Assembly (NCBI GenBank): GCA_964384625.1
Contig: CAYLNH010000098.1
Span: forward strand, 1 to 23,524
DNA: 23,524 bases
Origin: CAYLNH01 sp964384625
Lineage (GTDB): Bacteria > Verrucomicrobiota > Lentisphaeria > JABSQK01
Direction of reading: 5' to 3'
Shown here: piece by piece, positions 1-8,710 of the stretch
Layout: every line of letters starts with the position of its first letter
How positions within the stretch are numbered: position 1 is the first letter of the stretch
Made by a program: the position numbers and the translations under genes
Notes under the pieces: generated by a model
Told to the model about the DNA's origin: nothing
What the model saw: the letters and a program-made list of their open reading frames with translations, nothing else
The model's database searches: none

Positions 1-30
1 CGCGACTCTTGAAAGTCTCTCAAAATGTGA

Positions 31-183
31 AGTTATTTCCGCGCGGACCCTTACCTGGCGTTGGCGGGCGTTCTGGCAACGGAATATGCCGAGGTCGTCG
101 CTGCCTTTACCGAGTGCGGCTTGGCGGAAGTTGATTCGTGCGTCATCGACGAGTGGCAAAGCGCTCTGCTGCGGCTCGCCTGA
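31..183 (+). CDS. prmA: C-terminal fragment of ribosomal protein L11 methyltransferase, frame broken upstream
   Basis: PrmA trimethylates ribosomal protein L11 using S-adenosylmethionine. The frame open from base 31 to the TGA at 181-183 encodes LALAGVLATEYAEVVAAF, then an EWQSALLRL ending. From memory this matches the PrmA C-terminus (E. coli LSGILASQAE..., then EEWCRITGRK). Upstream in the same frame there are TGA codons at 10 and 28. The frame starting at base 2 gives ATLESLSKCEVISA, which joins the downstream part with the spacing expected for PrmA if one base is missing around 41-46. This is either a true frameshift or an assembly error near a contig end. The stop lies 2 bp from the stop of the convergent minus-strand gene, with no room for a separate terminator. 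The assignment rests on a short stretch. Confidence 0.5.
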   Translation, partial: SYFRADPYLALAGVLATEYAEVVAAFTECGLAEVDSCVIDEWQSALLRLA

Positions 184-185
184 CG

Positions 186-1559
186 TCAGAGTCCCAGCGT
201 CTGCCGCAAACGGGCAAAGCCTCTATCACCGGTGTAAAACCGTTGCCTGCCGCTGCTGTCCGTGGTGCTCAGCGCCAGGAATTGGATGGCGGGAAGTTCG
301 TCCGTACTCGCCGCGATGATGCCCCGGATAATGTCATCGGCGGACAGGGTGACCCGGCCTATGCGCCGGTCTGGGGCGAACGTAACGGCGCCGACGCCGT
401 GATAAGTTCGGTACAGGACTTCGGTGCAGACGACGCGATCAGACCGGCTGAGATCGAACTCAAAATCATAGGGCTTGCCGTACTGCGCGAAGGCATTGCT
501 CAGGGCCTGCAGAACGCCTTGCCGGTCGAGGCGCGGACGGAACGCAACCACATGGTCGACATGAAGCGATTCCGCCAACGGGTTGACGACGACTCCGGCG
601 GCGAGTGCCTCCAGCACGGTGGCCTTGGTGTTGCCGTTCGTGCGCATCTCCGCAAGGACGGCGGCAATGGCCGGATCAGCATCCGCTCCGATCGCCGCCA
701 GGCGGTCAATGCCGCCGAAATAGACGGCCCCATGCGTCCACCATCCGGGGATCAGCATGGTGCTGGACTTCGCTTCCGGTCGGACGATCATGAAGTCGCC
801 GGGTTCAAGCAACTCCTCCAATTGGCGGCGGTGGTCCGCAGGAATCTGCGGGCGTTCCTCGAACCAGATATTGCCGGCGATATCAATGAACCACCGCTGC
901 AGGGCGTACGCTGCCTGGGCGAACGGTTCCACCGCGCGGCGCGGAACCACATCGAGGTCGCGGGAAATCCGTGTTGTGAGCATGTCGATGAAATCCCGCT
1001 GTAACCGGGCATAGCGTGCCTCGATCTGCTGGAGCACCCAGGACAACGGGCCGCCGGGAAACAAGGCCTGGAATTCCCCGCGATTGGTTTCGTAGTACCG
1101 AGCCGCAACGGCCAGCCGCTGCTGGGTTTCGACGCGCGTCAGAATGCGGTAGATCTCGTCGAATGAGCCGGCCGTCAGTCCATAGCGGGCATCCGGCTCG
1201 TTCAGTTTGTCGCGGACCGCTTCTTCGTCGCGGTAGTTGTCGACCAGGACGGAGGACCATTCGTAGAGCAGGACAGCGCTGCCGAACCCGAGCAGAAAGG
1301 CTGCCGCCCGCTCTTCGCCCGCCGGCAACTGTTCGAAATACTGTCGGCGGTTGATGATGTCGTACATCGCCGCCCGGTAGTTGCGGTAGGCGACGTAGAT
1401 GCGTTTGGCGGCGTCGTCCTCGTTCGGCAGGAAGTAGCCCCGGTCCATGGCCTGAAAATCGACGGCCGTCTCACTGACTTCCGCCATCAGACGCAGGACA
1501 TCCGCGCTGATGCTCTGGATTGTCGTGCAGTCGCGTTCGACGTCGAGGTCTATTCCCAT
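186..1559 (-). CDS. YiiX-like permuted papain-fold (NlpC/P60-related) hydrolase with long helical N-terminus
   Basis: This 457-residue protein has two parts. Residues 1 to about 245 are helical and I do not recognise them. The C-terminal half resembles the YiiX/YebB class of circularly permuted NlpC/P60 hydrolases. The visible signs are LEPGDFMIV at about 251-259, a candidate catalytic histidine in WWTHGAVYF (His276), YGKPYDFEFD at 360-369, and a candidate nucleophile in RVVCTEVLYR (Cys378). The His-before-Cys order is what the permuted fold predicts. Family members are thought to act on peptide, amide or lipid ester bonds; the substrate here is unknown. No signal peptide is visible. The gene starts 18 bp after the stop of the secretin-like gene, so the two are probably co-transcribed. 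The ribosome site before 1559 is weak, so the start is uncertain. Confidence 0.7.
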   Translation of the reverse strand: MGIDLDVERDCTTIQSISADVLRLMAEVSETAVDFQAMDRGYFLPNEDDAAKRIYVAYRNYRAAMYDIINRRQYFEQLPAGEERAAAFLLGFGSAVLLYEWSSVLVDNYRDEEAVRDKLNEPDARYGLTAGSFDEIYRILTRVETQQRLAVAARYYETNRGEFQALFPGGPLSWVLQQIEARYARLQRDFIDMLTTRISRDLDVVPRRAVEPFAQAAYALQRWFIDIAGNIWFEERPQIPADHRRQLEELLEPGDFMIVRPEAKSSTMLIPGWWTHGAVYFGGIDRLAAIGADADPAIAAVLAEMRTNGNTKATVLEALAAGVVVNPLAESLHVDHVVAFRPRLDRQGVLQALSNAFAQYGKPYDFEFDLSRSDRVVCTEVLYRTYHGVGAVTFAPDRRIGRVTLSADDIIRGIIAASTDELPAIQFLALSTTDSSGRQRFYTGDRGFARLRQTLGL

Positions 1560-1577
1560 CGGCAGGAATCCATCCAG

Positions 1578-2615
1578 TCAGTCCGGGAAGTGACGCCACA
1601 TGTCTTTGCGGTCCTGCAGCTCCGGCGTCTTGGTCTTGCTGTCGGGCGAGTTCATGATGCGGACGTGCGGGGTTACGTAGATGGCCAGGCTGTCCGTCGA
1701 GCCCGTGCGGGTGAAGTCTGTGCCGAAAACGTCTTTCATGAACCCCCGAAGATTCTTGTCGCCGCCGCCGATAAAGAATTTCGTTCCCGGTTTGACGGTG
1801 ACTTCGGTCTTCACCTTCTCAACCCGGAACGACTGAACCCCGCCTTTCATCAGTTCGTAGGTGACCACCGGGAAGACTTCGATATGGACCAGTCCGTTCT
1901 TCATGTACGTTGGCTGAACCCACAGGGATGAGCCGACCTCGCGTTTGATGATCTCCGGCTGGAACCCCTCGATCACGACGTCGCCGACAACGCGCCAAGG
2001 CAACAGCCGGTAAATCTCAAGTGCCGCCTTGTCCAGGGCTTCAGAGGTGACCCATAGCTGCGCGGCTTTGCCGCTGCTGACGGTTACCGATTGCTTGGTA
2101 TACTTGGCTTCGACCTTCTTCTGGTGTTTGATTCCGATATCGACATTGGTCGGGCGCCGCACCACCTTCGGGTCTTTCGTGCGCAGCTTCCATTGCGCCG
2201 GTCCCTTCGTCCCGTCCTTGTAGCCCCAGCCCAGTTTGATGCCCTTTTCGGTCAACGCTTGTAGGTTATGGAACTCGACATCGATCGTGACATTGACGAT
2301 CGGGCCGGCGCCCTGACGCAGGAGATCCTGGACCAGTCGGTGGACTTTCGGCACGTCGACGACGAGGATGCGGTTGGAGGCCTTGACATAGCTGATGCTG
2401 CCCGTTTTCGACTTGATCGTGTCGAGCGTATCTTTGATCTCGTCGTAGCGCAGGTTCGCCAGGTCGTAGCCCTTGACTACGCGTTTGTTGCGGTCGATGT
2501 CGCTCTTGCGGATCTCATAGGAGCCTTTGGGGTTGGGTTTCGGTCTGGTATCCTGAGCGACGGTCGGCACGGCAACCAAACCGGCGGCCAACAGATTGAG
2601 CAAAACGGTCTTCAT
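1578..2615 (-). CDS. Reduced secretin-like exported protein (NolW/N-domain plus secretin-type end)
   Basis: The protein has 345 residues from the ATG at 2615. That start is preferred because GGAGAGGA lies just upstream and the next residues (MKTVLLNLLAAGLVAVPTVAQ) form a Sec signal peptide ending at VAQ. An upstream ATG at 2660 would bury the signal. After the signal comes a stretch like a secretin N1/NolW domain (DLANLRYDEIKDTL, then NRILVVDVPKVHRLVQDLL). The end has SLAIYVTPHVRI, like the 'flTPhi' strand that closes secretin barrels. Full secretins usually exceed 450 residues and have several N-domains, so this one is short. I see no other type II or IV pilus gene nearby. The role is unknown: it may be a small outer-membrane channel, or a protein that only borrowed the domains. 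Confidence 0.55.
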   Translation of the reverse strand: MKTVLLNLLAAGLVAVPTVAQDTRPKPNPKGSYEIRKSDIDRNKRVVKGYDLANLRYDEIKDTLDTIKSKTGSISYVKASNRILVVDVPKVHRLVQDLLRQGAGPIVNVTIDVEFHNLQALTEKGIKLGWGYKDGTKGPAQWKLRTKDPKVVRRPTNVDIGIKHQKKVEAKYTKQSVTVSSGKAAQLWVTSEALDKAALEIYRLLPWRVVGDVVIEGFQPEIIKREVGSSLWVQPTYMKNGLVHIEVFPVVTYELMKGGVQSFRVEKVKTEVTVKPGTKFFIGGGDKNLRGFMKDVFGTDFTRTGSTDSLAIYVTPHVRIMNSPDSKTKTPELQDRKDMWRHFPD

Positions 2616-2694
2616 CAGTCGATCCTCTCCATGCGTGTGCTGTCGTCCCGTTCCATTCAATAAGACGTTGCGTCCCGCTACCTGTATTCAGTGC

Positions 2695-2723
2695 AATGTA
2701 CGGATAGTTCGGGCAGAATGCAA
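2695..2723 (-). promoter_or_regulatory. Possible promoter for the secretin-like/YiiX-like pair
   Basis: Reading the minus strand, TTGCAT (2718-2723), a 17-bp spacer and TACATT (2695-2700) lie about 80 bp before the ATG at 2615. Each hexamer is a moderate match to the sigma70 consensus. Position and spacing are right, but sequence alone is weak support. Confidence 0.3.
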
Positions 2724-2744
2724 TTGTGACCAATGGCGACGGGC

Positions 2745-2773
2745 TTGATGGTACCCCGTCCAGGTTCTATAGT
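2745..2773 (+). promoter_or_regulatory. Sigma70-like promoter for the DUF3352-like gene
   Basis: TTGATG (2745-2750), a 17-bp spacer and TATAGT (2768-2773) give 4/6 and 5/6 matches to consensus at ideal spacing. This lies about 68 bp before the chosen ATG at 2841. A transcript from here would start near 2780, which excludes the in-frame ATG at 2733 as a start. Confidence 0.5.
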
Positions 2774-2840
2774 CTGGCCGCCGGGGCAGGGCTGCCTGCG
2801 GTTGGTTTGGACCGTCCATGAACTTTTGAAGGGAGAGACA

Positions 2841-4961
2841 ATGGCTGTAGGTGTTGAACAGAGCTGGCTCATGATCGTTCGCCTTATCCTGGCTGCGATT
2901 GCCGGGGCCGGGGGCGGCGGGAACGAAACCGCAAACCGCATCCATGCCGGACTCTATCCGGCGAAAGCGCCGCTCTATGCGCAGGTCCAGGTCGGGGAGC
3001 TGCGGCAGTTCCTCAACGGCGACAAAGACCTGGTGAAGGCACTTCATGGCGGCAAGTCTGCCAGGGAATCGAGCGCGGCTGCGGCCGGAGAACTGGCTCG
3101 CGTCATCGGTGTGCCGGCGGACAAACTGCAGGCGCAACTGGCGGCTGTGCGCAGCATCGGCGTCTGGTACCTCGCATTCTCTCCGGAAGAGGAGAGCCAG
3201 CGCTTGTTCTTCGCGGCGGACTTCGGGGCCAAGAGCGATATTGCCGGTCTGCTTTCCGGGCAGCTCAAGGGCCGGGTCCGACTGATCTCCGACACTTACG
3301 CCGGCCGGAAGCTCCATGAGCTGAAGCTGAGCCGGAGGCTGAGCGTCTGGTTCACCGAACACGACGGCCTCGCGGCGTTCGGCAATGATCCGCTCGCCGT
3401 CAAACGTTTCATCCTTCAGTGCCGCAAGCAGAAACCCCAGCTGCGCCGGAACAAGGACAAAGCAGTGCTTCACCTGCAAAGCGACGGCGAGGCATTCTGG
3501 AACAGCCTCCTGCCGTTGGTTCCGGATCATGACCGGGATGAAGTCTTCCTGGTCACGCCGTTCTTTGATCCGGCCGCTTTCGAGTCGTTTCAGGCTCGAC
3601 TGACGGCGACCGGGCTGGAAGGGACCTTCAAGATCGCCGCCGGCAGCGATGCGGTCAAGCTGCTGGCAGCGCCCGCCAAGGCATCGGTCCTGTCGCAATA
3701 CCTGCCCAAGTCAGGCGGTCAGGGCTTTGTCCTGATGCCGAAAGATCCGGCGGCCATCTACCGGACGGTCATGAAACGGTTGGCTGCGGCGTTTCCGAAT
3801 GACAACGATGTTCGTTTCTTTGAGCAGGCGCTGGGGCGCGAATTGGGGCTTGATTTGAAGAAAGACGTCATGCCGCAGCTCAAGGCGGGCGGCATTGTGT
3901 CGCTGGCGCCGCTTGCCGACAACGATCTGGACGATCGCGTGATCCTGTTGTTCGAGGGGAAGGACGCGGCGAAGGCGCGCCAGACGTTTGCCAAGATGGA
4001 GGCCGCCGTGGCGGCGCGCCAGAACGGCGTTTCTTCTGAGGCAATCAAGGGCGGCCGCTACGCTGAATCCGGCCGGAATGGCCGGGTCAAGCTCGGTATC
4101 GCCAACGGCGTGGTTGCAGTTACCGGGGCGCGGAAGGTCACTGCCAAGGAGTTTATCGCCGTCCTGGAAACCAAGGCCGACGCCAAATTGGCGGCCGGAC
4201 AGAAGGGCACAATTGCCGCCGGCGTGCTGGATCTCAGCGGTACGTTCCCCGGTCGGCAGAAGCCGATTCGAGCATCCCTGAAATGGGCCGAGAAGGACCT
4301 GATGCTGACCAGCGACGTGAAACTCAAGGACTTCCTGGTACCAATGCTGAGCGGCAAGAAGAAACCCCGGCTGCTGCCCTTCCAGGCGAAGTCGATCATG
4401 GTCCACAATGCCGGCAACCTGAAGCAAATCGGTCTGGGATGCCTGATGTATTCCGGCGAACATCGGGGCGTCTTCCCGCCGAATCTCAAGACCCTCGCCG
4501 ATGAGGGTATCCTGGACGAAGGGGCCGTCTACAAATACCGGGATCCCGGTACCGGCGAGCGTAAGCTGAGGTACATCTACTGCCCGGGCTTCCGTGATGA
4601 TCATGCACAGCCGACAACCACCATGATCGCGGCGGATCCGAAGCCGTTTGACGGGAAGCGTTGTGCCTTATTTGTTGACGGCCACGTTGAGCTCCTGCCC
4701 GAGACGCGGTTCCAGAAACTGGCCAAGCGACAAGGCTGGAAACCCGGTGGCGGCGTGACCAAGAAGGAGATCCCCAAGGCCAGACAGGGGGAAATACGCA
4801 AGCTTTGTGAGCAATTGGGGTCCACGAAATTCAAGGTTCGCGCTGCCGCCAAAAAGAAACTCAAGGCCCTCGGCGCGCAGGCCCACCCGATTCTCAAGGA
4901 ATACACCGAGCATAAAGACCCGGAAATCCGGATGGTCGTCAAGGAACTCCTGGGCGAGTAA
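2841..4961 (+). CDS. Mosaic exported protein: DUF3352-like body, degenerate pilin-like H-X9-DG tail, HEAT-like end
   Basis: The protein has 706 residues. The ATG at 2841 is chosen because GGGAGAGA sits 2-9 bp upstream and a hydrophobic segment (MIVRLILAAIAGAGG) follows. An ATG at 2733 stays in frame but lies upstream of the predicted promoter. Residues from about 30 to 510 resemble DUF3352 proteins. From about 525, NLKQIGLGCLMYSGEHRGVFPPNL and later ALFVDGHVELLP (near 611) match the C-terminal half of DUF1559 prepilin-like proteins, although the canonical His of H-X9-DG is Phe here. Residues about 652-706 look like one or two HEAT-type helical repeats. There is no prepilin cleavage motif, so it is probably not a pilin. 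It is probably an envelope or periplasmic protein of unknown function. Confidence 0.6.
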   Translation: MAVGVEQSWLMIVRLILAAIAGAGGGGNETANRIHAGLYPAKAPLYAQVQVGELRQFLNGDKDLVKALHGGKSARESSAAAAGELARVIGVPADKLQAQLAAVRSIGVWYLAFSPEEESQRLFFAADFGAKSDIAGLLSGQLKGRVRLISDTYAGRKLHELKLSRRLSVWFTEHDGLAAFGNDPLAVKRFILQCRKQKPQLRRNKDKAVLHLQSDGEAFWNSLLPLVPDHDRDEVFLVTPFFDPAAFESFQARLTATGLEGTFKIAAGSDAVKLLAAPAKASVLSQYLPKSGGQGFVLMPKDPAAIYRTVMKRLAAAFPNDNDVRFFEQALGRELGLDLKKDVMPQLKAGGIVSLAPLADNDLDDRVILLFEGKDAAKARQTFAKMEAAVAARQNGVSSEAIKGGRYAESGRNGRVKLGIANGVVAVTGARKVTAKEFIAVLETKADAKLAAGQKGTIAAGVLDLSGTFPGRQKPIRASLKWAEKDLMLTSDVKLKDFLVPMLSGKKKPRLLPFQAKSIMVHNAGNLKQIGLGCLMYSGEHRGVFPPNLKTLADEGILDEGAVYKYRDPGTGERKLRYIYCPGFRDDHAQPTTTMIAADPKPFDGKRCALFVDGHVELLPETRFQKLAKRQGWKPGGGVTKKEIPKARQGEIRKLCEQLGSTKFKVRAAAKKKLKALGAQAHPILKEYTEHKDPEIRMVVKELLGE

Positions 4962-5062
4962 TCGTCCAGCGCCGTCACCGGGGCGGCATTTCCGCCGCGG
5001 CCCGTTCGGCGCCTCCGGTCGTCTCGCGTCGGCGGAACCACCGGGTCCGGCAGGAGTACCAG

Positions 5063-6019
5063 TCAGTACCGGCCGGCAGCCATGTCCGCGGTGAGTTCCA
5101 CGGACGCCGCGGCTGCGCCCAGATCGGGCTCGGGCCAATCGGCGGTGCGCAGCGCGGTCAGGAAGGCCTCGGTCTCGGCCATTGCCCCGGAACGCACGTG
5201 GTCCGGGGCGGCGTCGGCATCCCAGTTCAGGACCTCCTTGCCGGCTTCGTGGATCGTGACGCGGCAGGCAGCGGCGTCGATCCAGACCTGAAATCCCGGG
5301 CCCAGCACTTCGTAGGTCTCCTGATGCCGGCCGCAATCGGGAGCGATGGTCAGGGTTGCCGCACTGTTTCCGGCACTACAGAGACTGCCCTGGCAGGACT
5401 GGCCGCCGTCCGGGGTCGTCCAGCGGCGGGACGTCGACAGGGTTGCAGGGGCGGGAAGCAGCGACAGGACCGTGTCCACCAGGTGAATGCCGGTTTCCAT
5501 GATGAAGTCGGGCTGATGCCGGCCGACACGCAGCATGCGGGCGTTGATCTGGTCGACGCGCCGATCTTGCAGCCACGCGCGCGCTTTCGTGAGCGCCGGG
5601 ATGAAGCGGCGGTTGAACGATACGAGGTGCGGCGTGCCGGTTTGCGCGGCGACGGCGGCCAGCTCTCGCGCCTCGTTCGGTGTCCGACCCGGCGGCTTCT
5701 CAATCAGGACCGGGATGCCGGTTTCGAGGACTGCCGCTGCCAGCTTGCGGGTCAGGGCAATCGGGGTGACGCTGACGATGGCGTCTGGGGCCTCGGCGTC
5801 AACCATGGCCCGCCAGTCCGTGTAGGTGCGGGCACAGCCGAATTCCGCGGCGTACGCGTCGGCGGTTTCGGCGTCGATATCGCAGACAGCCGCCAGCTCA
5901 AGTCCTGGCATGGTCTGCCTGGCCTGGCGCAGAGAAGCGCCGTGGTGTTCCCGGGAATGAGCGCCGGCGCCGATGACGGCAACCCGTATGATTCGGTCCG
6001 GGCGAGTGGAAGATTTCAT
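5063..6019 (-). CDS. Gfo/Idh/MocA-family NAD(P)-dependent oxidoreductase
   Basis: The protein has 318 residues. The N-terminal Rossmann fold has the dinucleotide motif VAVIGAGAHSREHH (13-26) and AVCDID at about 44-49. The family motif is seen as LIEKPPGRT, with the expected catalytic Lys108. It is followed by the substrate-domain helix GIHLVDTV (His179, Asp182). These enzymes oxidise or epimerise sugars, inositols or related polyols; the substrate cannot be read from sequence. The start at 6019 puts the Rossmann strand at the usual distance from the N-terminus. The frame stays open to 6253, but that part has no family similarity and runs into the foldase gene. The ribosome site is weak. It stands alone, with no sugar transport or kinase genes beside it. 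Its end faces the DUF3352-like gene across 101 bp with no clear terminator. Confidence 0.85.
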   Translation of the reverse strand: MKSSTRPDRIIRVAVIGAGAHSREHHGASLRQARQTMPGLELAAVCDIDAETADAYAAEFGCARTYTDWRAMVDAEAPDAIVSVTPIALTRKLAAAVLETGIPVLIEKPPGRTPNEARELAAVAAQTGTPHLVSFNRRFIPALTKARAWLQDRRVDQINARMLRVGRHQPDFIMETGIHLVDTVLSLLPAPATLSTSRRWTTPDGGQSCQGSLCSAGNSAATLTIAPDCGRHQETYEVLGPGFQVWIDAAACRVTIHEAGKEVLNWDADAAPDHVRSGAMAETEAFLTALRTADWPEPDLGAAAASVELTADMAAGRY

Positions 6020-6188
6020 GAGTTCTGTTGCGCGCCGATGTCGCTGGTTGTGCGGGCAAGGCAGCCGCGAGGTGACTGCCCCTGGTGTCTCTGACATATT
6101 TTGAGCCACAGGCTGATTTGCTGAGGGGAGAAATATGCCCGAGTCGGAACGCTGCAGCAAGCGCCGCAGGACGTGAGAGTTATGCAAT

Positions 6189-8651
6189 CTAGAAGCGGTC
6201 TTCAGGAGTTTCGGTGAACAAGCGCTCGTAGTCCGGATGCGGTTGGAATTCATAGCGCTTGGCCAGTTCCTGGACGTAGGCGCCGGCCATCTGCCGGCCC
6301 TGGTATTCCGTCAGCCCGAAACGGTACGCCCCGGCCACGTTTTCAAAGCCCTGCGGATCGGGTTTCGCATGACCTTTGACATAGATGACGGTTGCGCCGG
6401 TGTTCGTATTGATGATTGTGACGTTGTTGGCCGGGGTCTTGCGGGCGACCTCCATGACCTGATTGCGGCGGGGATCGCGGCGATACGGGTTGGCCGGCGG
6501 CAGTTTGAAGAACCGCTTGCTCTCGGGCAGGCTCTCGAACGACTTCCCGGCGTCCAGCGCGGACTTGATTTGTTCGCGTAATTTGTCGGCCTTCTGCCGG
6601 ACGATGGTCTTCTGTTTGCCGCGGCGCAAATCGCGCTTGACGTCTTCGCGCACCTCCGCCAGCCGGGGAATGCGTCCGGCTTTTTCGCCCGCGAGGCAGG
6701 CGATGTAGCGGTAGTCATCGTTGCTTTTGAGTACGGTGCTGATCGGGCGCGCCGGCGTCAGGGTCTGGGCGGTCTTGACCAGTTCGGCGGCGCTGCCGTT
6801 AATCTTGGGCAGGTACTGGCTGTCCTTGGTGAAATAGCCGGTTTCGATCAATTCGACGTCATGCTTCCGGGCCAGGGCCCGGAAGCCGGCCTTGGTCGCG
6901 TCAAGCTTGCCGCCTGTAACGATGTCGTTGCAGGCGCGGTAGAAGGCGGCAGCCGCTTCATCGGCGGCTTGGGCGGCGGCTTTGTCTTTCTCGCGGCGCA
7001 GATCGCTGATAATCTCGTTCTTGACGCTGTCGAAGGGTACCGGTCCGGTCTTTTCGGCGACCTTCTTGATAATATGAAAGTCCCCGGCTCCTTCCAGGAC
7101 TTTGGACACTTCACCGCGTTTGAGATCGAACGCCTGTTTTAGGTGGCTGCGGCCGTTGAGGTCCAGGTCGCTGACGAAGCCGAGATCGCCGCCCTTGTCT
7201 TTCTCCGGGCCGTCACTGTATTTTTTCACCAGCGCGGCGAAGTCCTTCGTCTTCGCTTCCTGCCGGATCTTTTCGGCTTTGTCGCGGTTGAGCTTGCGGT
7301 CTTCATCCGTTGCTCCGGGCTCATTGGCGATGGTCAGGATCAACAAACGGTGCTGCTTTCGGATGTACTTCCGGTCTTCCGGCTTGCGATCGGCATCCTG
7401 CTTCAATTCCGCTTCATAGACGGCTTTGGCCTGTTCTTCCCAGAAGGCATCGGCAGCTTCGCGCTGCAGTTCGTAGCGCAGGTCGGATTTGACCTCCTCA
7501 AACGGGACGTGCGTGCGTGTGTCAAACTTCTTGATGATGTGATAGCCGAACGATGTTTCGACGATATCGCTGATTTCGCCCTGCTTCAGCTTGAATGCGG
7601 CGTCGGCGAAGGGCTTGACCATATCCCCGCGGGCAAAAAAACCGAGACTGCCGCCGTCGCGGTTGGCGACGACGTCTTCGCTGTGCTTCTTCGCCAGCGT
7701 GGCGAAGTCCTGCTTGCCGGCCTTCACCTCTTTCAGGATCTCACTGGCCTTTTTGAGCTTTTCCTGCTTGACTGCGTCGCTGTCATCCCGGCCGAACTTG
7801 ATCAGGATGTGGCTGGCCTTCACCTCGTCCTTTTTGTATTCGGTTTCGCGCCTGGCGTCGTAGGCGGCCTTGACCTGCTCGTCGGTCACCTCGGTTTTCG
7901 GCGGTTCGAAGGTCGCTTTGAAGCGGGCGACGAGCAAGGCCCGTTTCGGCGGTACGTAGTAGTTGCCGCCTTTGTTCTTCTGCGCCTCAAACGCCTTGCG
8001 GATCTCGGCGTCGGTGACATTGATCGTCTTCGGGTCCTCGCTGTAGTAGTTGAAATCGCGCGTCAGGACTTCCGGCTGCATTCGGGTTTGCAGGTATTCG
8101 GCCCGGATCTGCGCCTCATTCAGCGTCAGCGTCTTGAAGCGTTCGTGGAAACGGGCAATGACGATGTTGTCACGCATCATCTGCTCGAAGTCGGCCATGG
8201 TGAACGTTTGTTTCGGCAGGTACTCCTGCTCGAACTTGTTGTACTCCGCCCAGGAAAACTCGCCGTCCTTGCGGAACGGCGGGAACTCGCGGATGGCGTC
8301 CCGCAATTGCTCGTCGGTGACGTGGGCGAAGCCCTGTTCCTCGGCAAGGTGCAGGATGCGCATGCGGTTGAGCACGCCTTCGTGGAACTGCTGCACGAAT
8401 TTCAACTTCTCGCGTTCCAGGTTGCGTGGCAGTTCATTGTACGTATCGATCAGCAGGCCGTAGAGCTGGAGCTGGAAGGCATCGGTGCGGACTGGCTTGC
8501 CGAACAACGTGCCGTAGGAATCCGTGCCGAACATGGAGGCGCCGGTGCTGCGTTGACCGAAAAAGACAAACGGCACCACGATCAGCACCAGAAGAACCAG
8601 AAGCGTTGCGCGGCCGTGTTTGGCGAAGTATCGATTCAGTGACTTGAACAT
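6189..8651 (-). CDS. Membrane-anchored PpiD/SurA-like foldase with two parvulin domains
   Basis: The protein has 820 residues. It opens with a short cytoplasmic stretch and one transmembrane helix (about 16-31, TLLVLLVLIVVPFVFF), the PpiD layout. A SurA-N-like helical region follows. A first PpiC/parvulin rotamase domain begins at KASHILIKFG (about 277) and ends near GYHIIKKFDTRTHVPFEE (about 370). A second rotamase-like domain covers roughly 434-530 (GGDLGFVSDLD, FHIIKKVAEK). E. coli PpiD is 623 residues with one rotamase domain, so this protein is longer and doubled like SurA. It probably helps fold proteins leaving the Sec channel. The start at 8651 is preferred over in-frame upstream ATGs because AGGA lies about 9 bp before it and the helix follows. 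A good promoter lies 60-88 bp upstream. Confidence 0.85.
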   Translation of the reverse strand: MFKSLNRYFAKHGRATLLVLLVLIVVPFVFFGQRSTGASMFGTDSYGTLFGKPVRTDAFQLQLYGLLIDTYNELPRNLEREKLKFVQQFHEGVLNRMRILHLAEEQGFAHVTDEQLRDAIREFPPFRKDGEFSWAEYNKFEQEYLPKQTFTMADFEQMMRDNIVIARFHERFKTLTLNEAQIRAEYLQTRMQPEVLTRDFNYYSEDPKTINVTDAEIRKAFEAQKNKGGNYYVPPKRALLVARFKATFEPPKTEVTDEQVKAAYDARRETEYKKDEVKASHILIKFGRDDSDAVKQEKLKKASEILKEVKAGKQDFATLAKKHSEDVVANRDGGSLGFFARGDMVKPFADAAFKLKQGEISDIVETSFGYHIIKKFDTRTHVPFEEVKSDLRYELQREAADAFWEEQAKAVYEAELKQDADRKPEDRKYIRKQHRLLILTIANEPGATDEDRKLNRDKAEKIRQEAKTKDFAALVKKYSDGPEKDKGGDLGFVSDLDLNGRSHLKQAFDLKRGEVSKVLEGAGDFHIIKKVAEKTGPVPFDSVKNEIISDLRREKDKAAAQAADEAAAAFYRACNDIVTGGKLDATKAGFRALARKHDVELIETGYFTKDSQYLPKINGSAAELVKTAQTLTPARPISTVLKSNDDYRYIACLAGEKAGRIPRLAEVREDVKRDLRRGKQKTIVRQKADKLREQIKSALDAGKSFESLPESKRFFKLPPANPYRRDPRRNQVMEVARKTPANNVTIINTNTGATVIYVKGHAKPDPQGFENVAGAYRFGLTEYQGRQMAGAYVQELAKRYEFQPHPDYERLFTETPEDRF

Positions 8652-8710
8652 GCTGTTTCGTCCTGCGTATTTCGTTCCGAAAAAAGTGCTGAACGGCGAT
8701 GGAAACGGGA

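Noticed and set aside
2733..2840. Upstream ATG for the DUF3352-like protein
   Set aside because: It lies upstream of the best promoter and would bury the hydrophobic export segment; the ATG at 2841 has a good ribosome site.
4962..5062. Bidirectional terminator between the convergent DUF3352-like and oxidoreductase genes
   Set aside because: Only a short GGCGG/CCGCC stem is present and neither strand has a T run after it.
6020..6253. N-terminal extension of the Gfo/Idh/MocA protein by 78 codons
   Set aside because: The extra part has no family match, overlaps the end of the foldase gene, and would place the Rossmann strand far from the N-terminus.
7143..8642. A 499-codon plus-strand frame opposite the parvulin foldase
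   Set aside because: It is rich in Val, Leu and Ala, as expected from antisense reading of biased codons. The minus strand has clear rotamase motifs.
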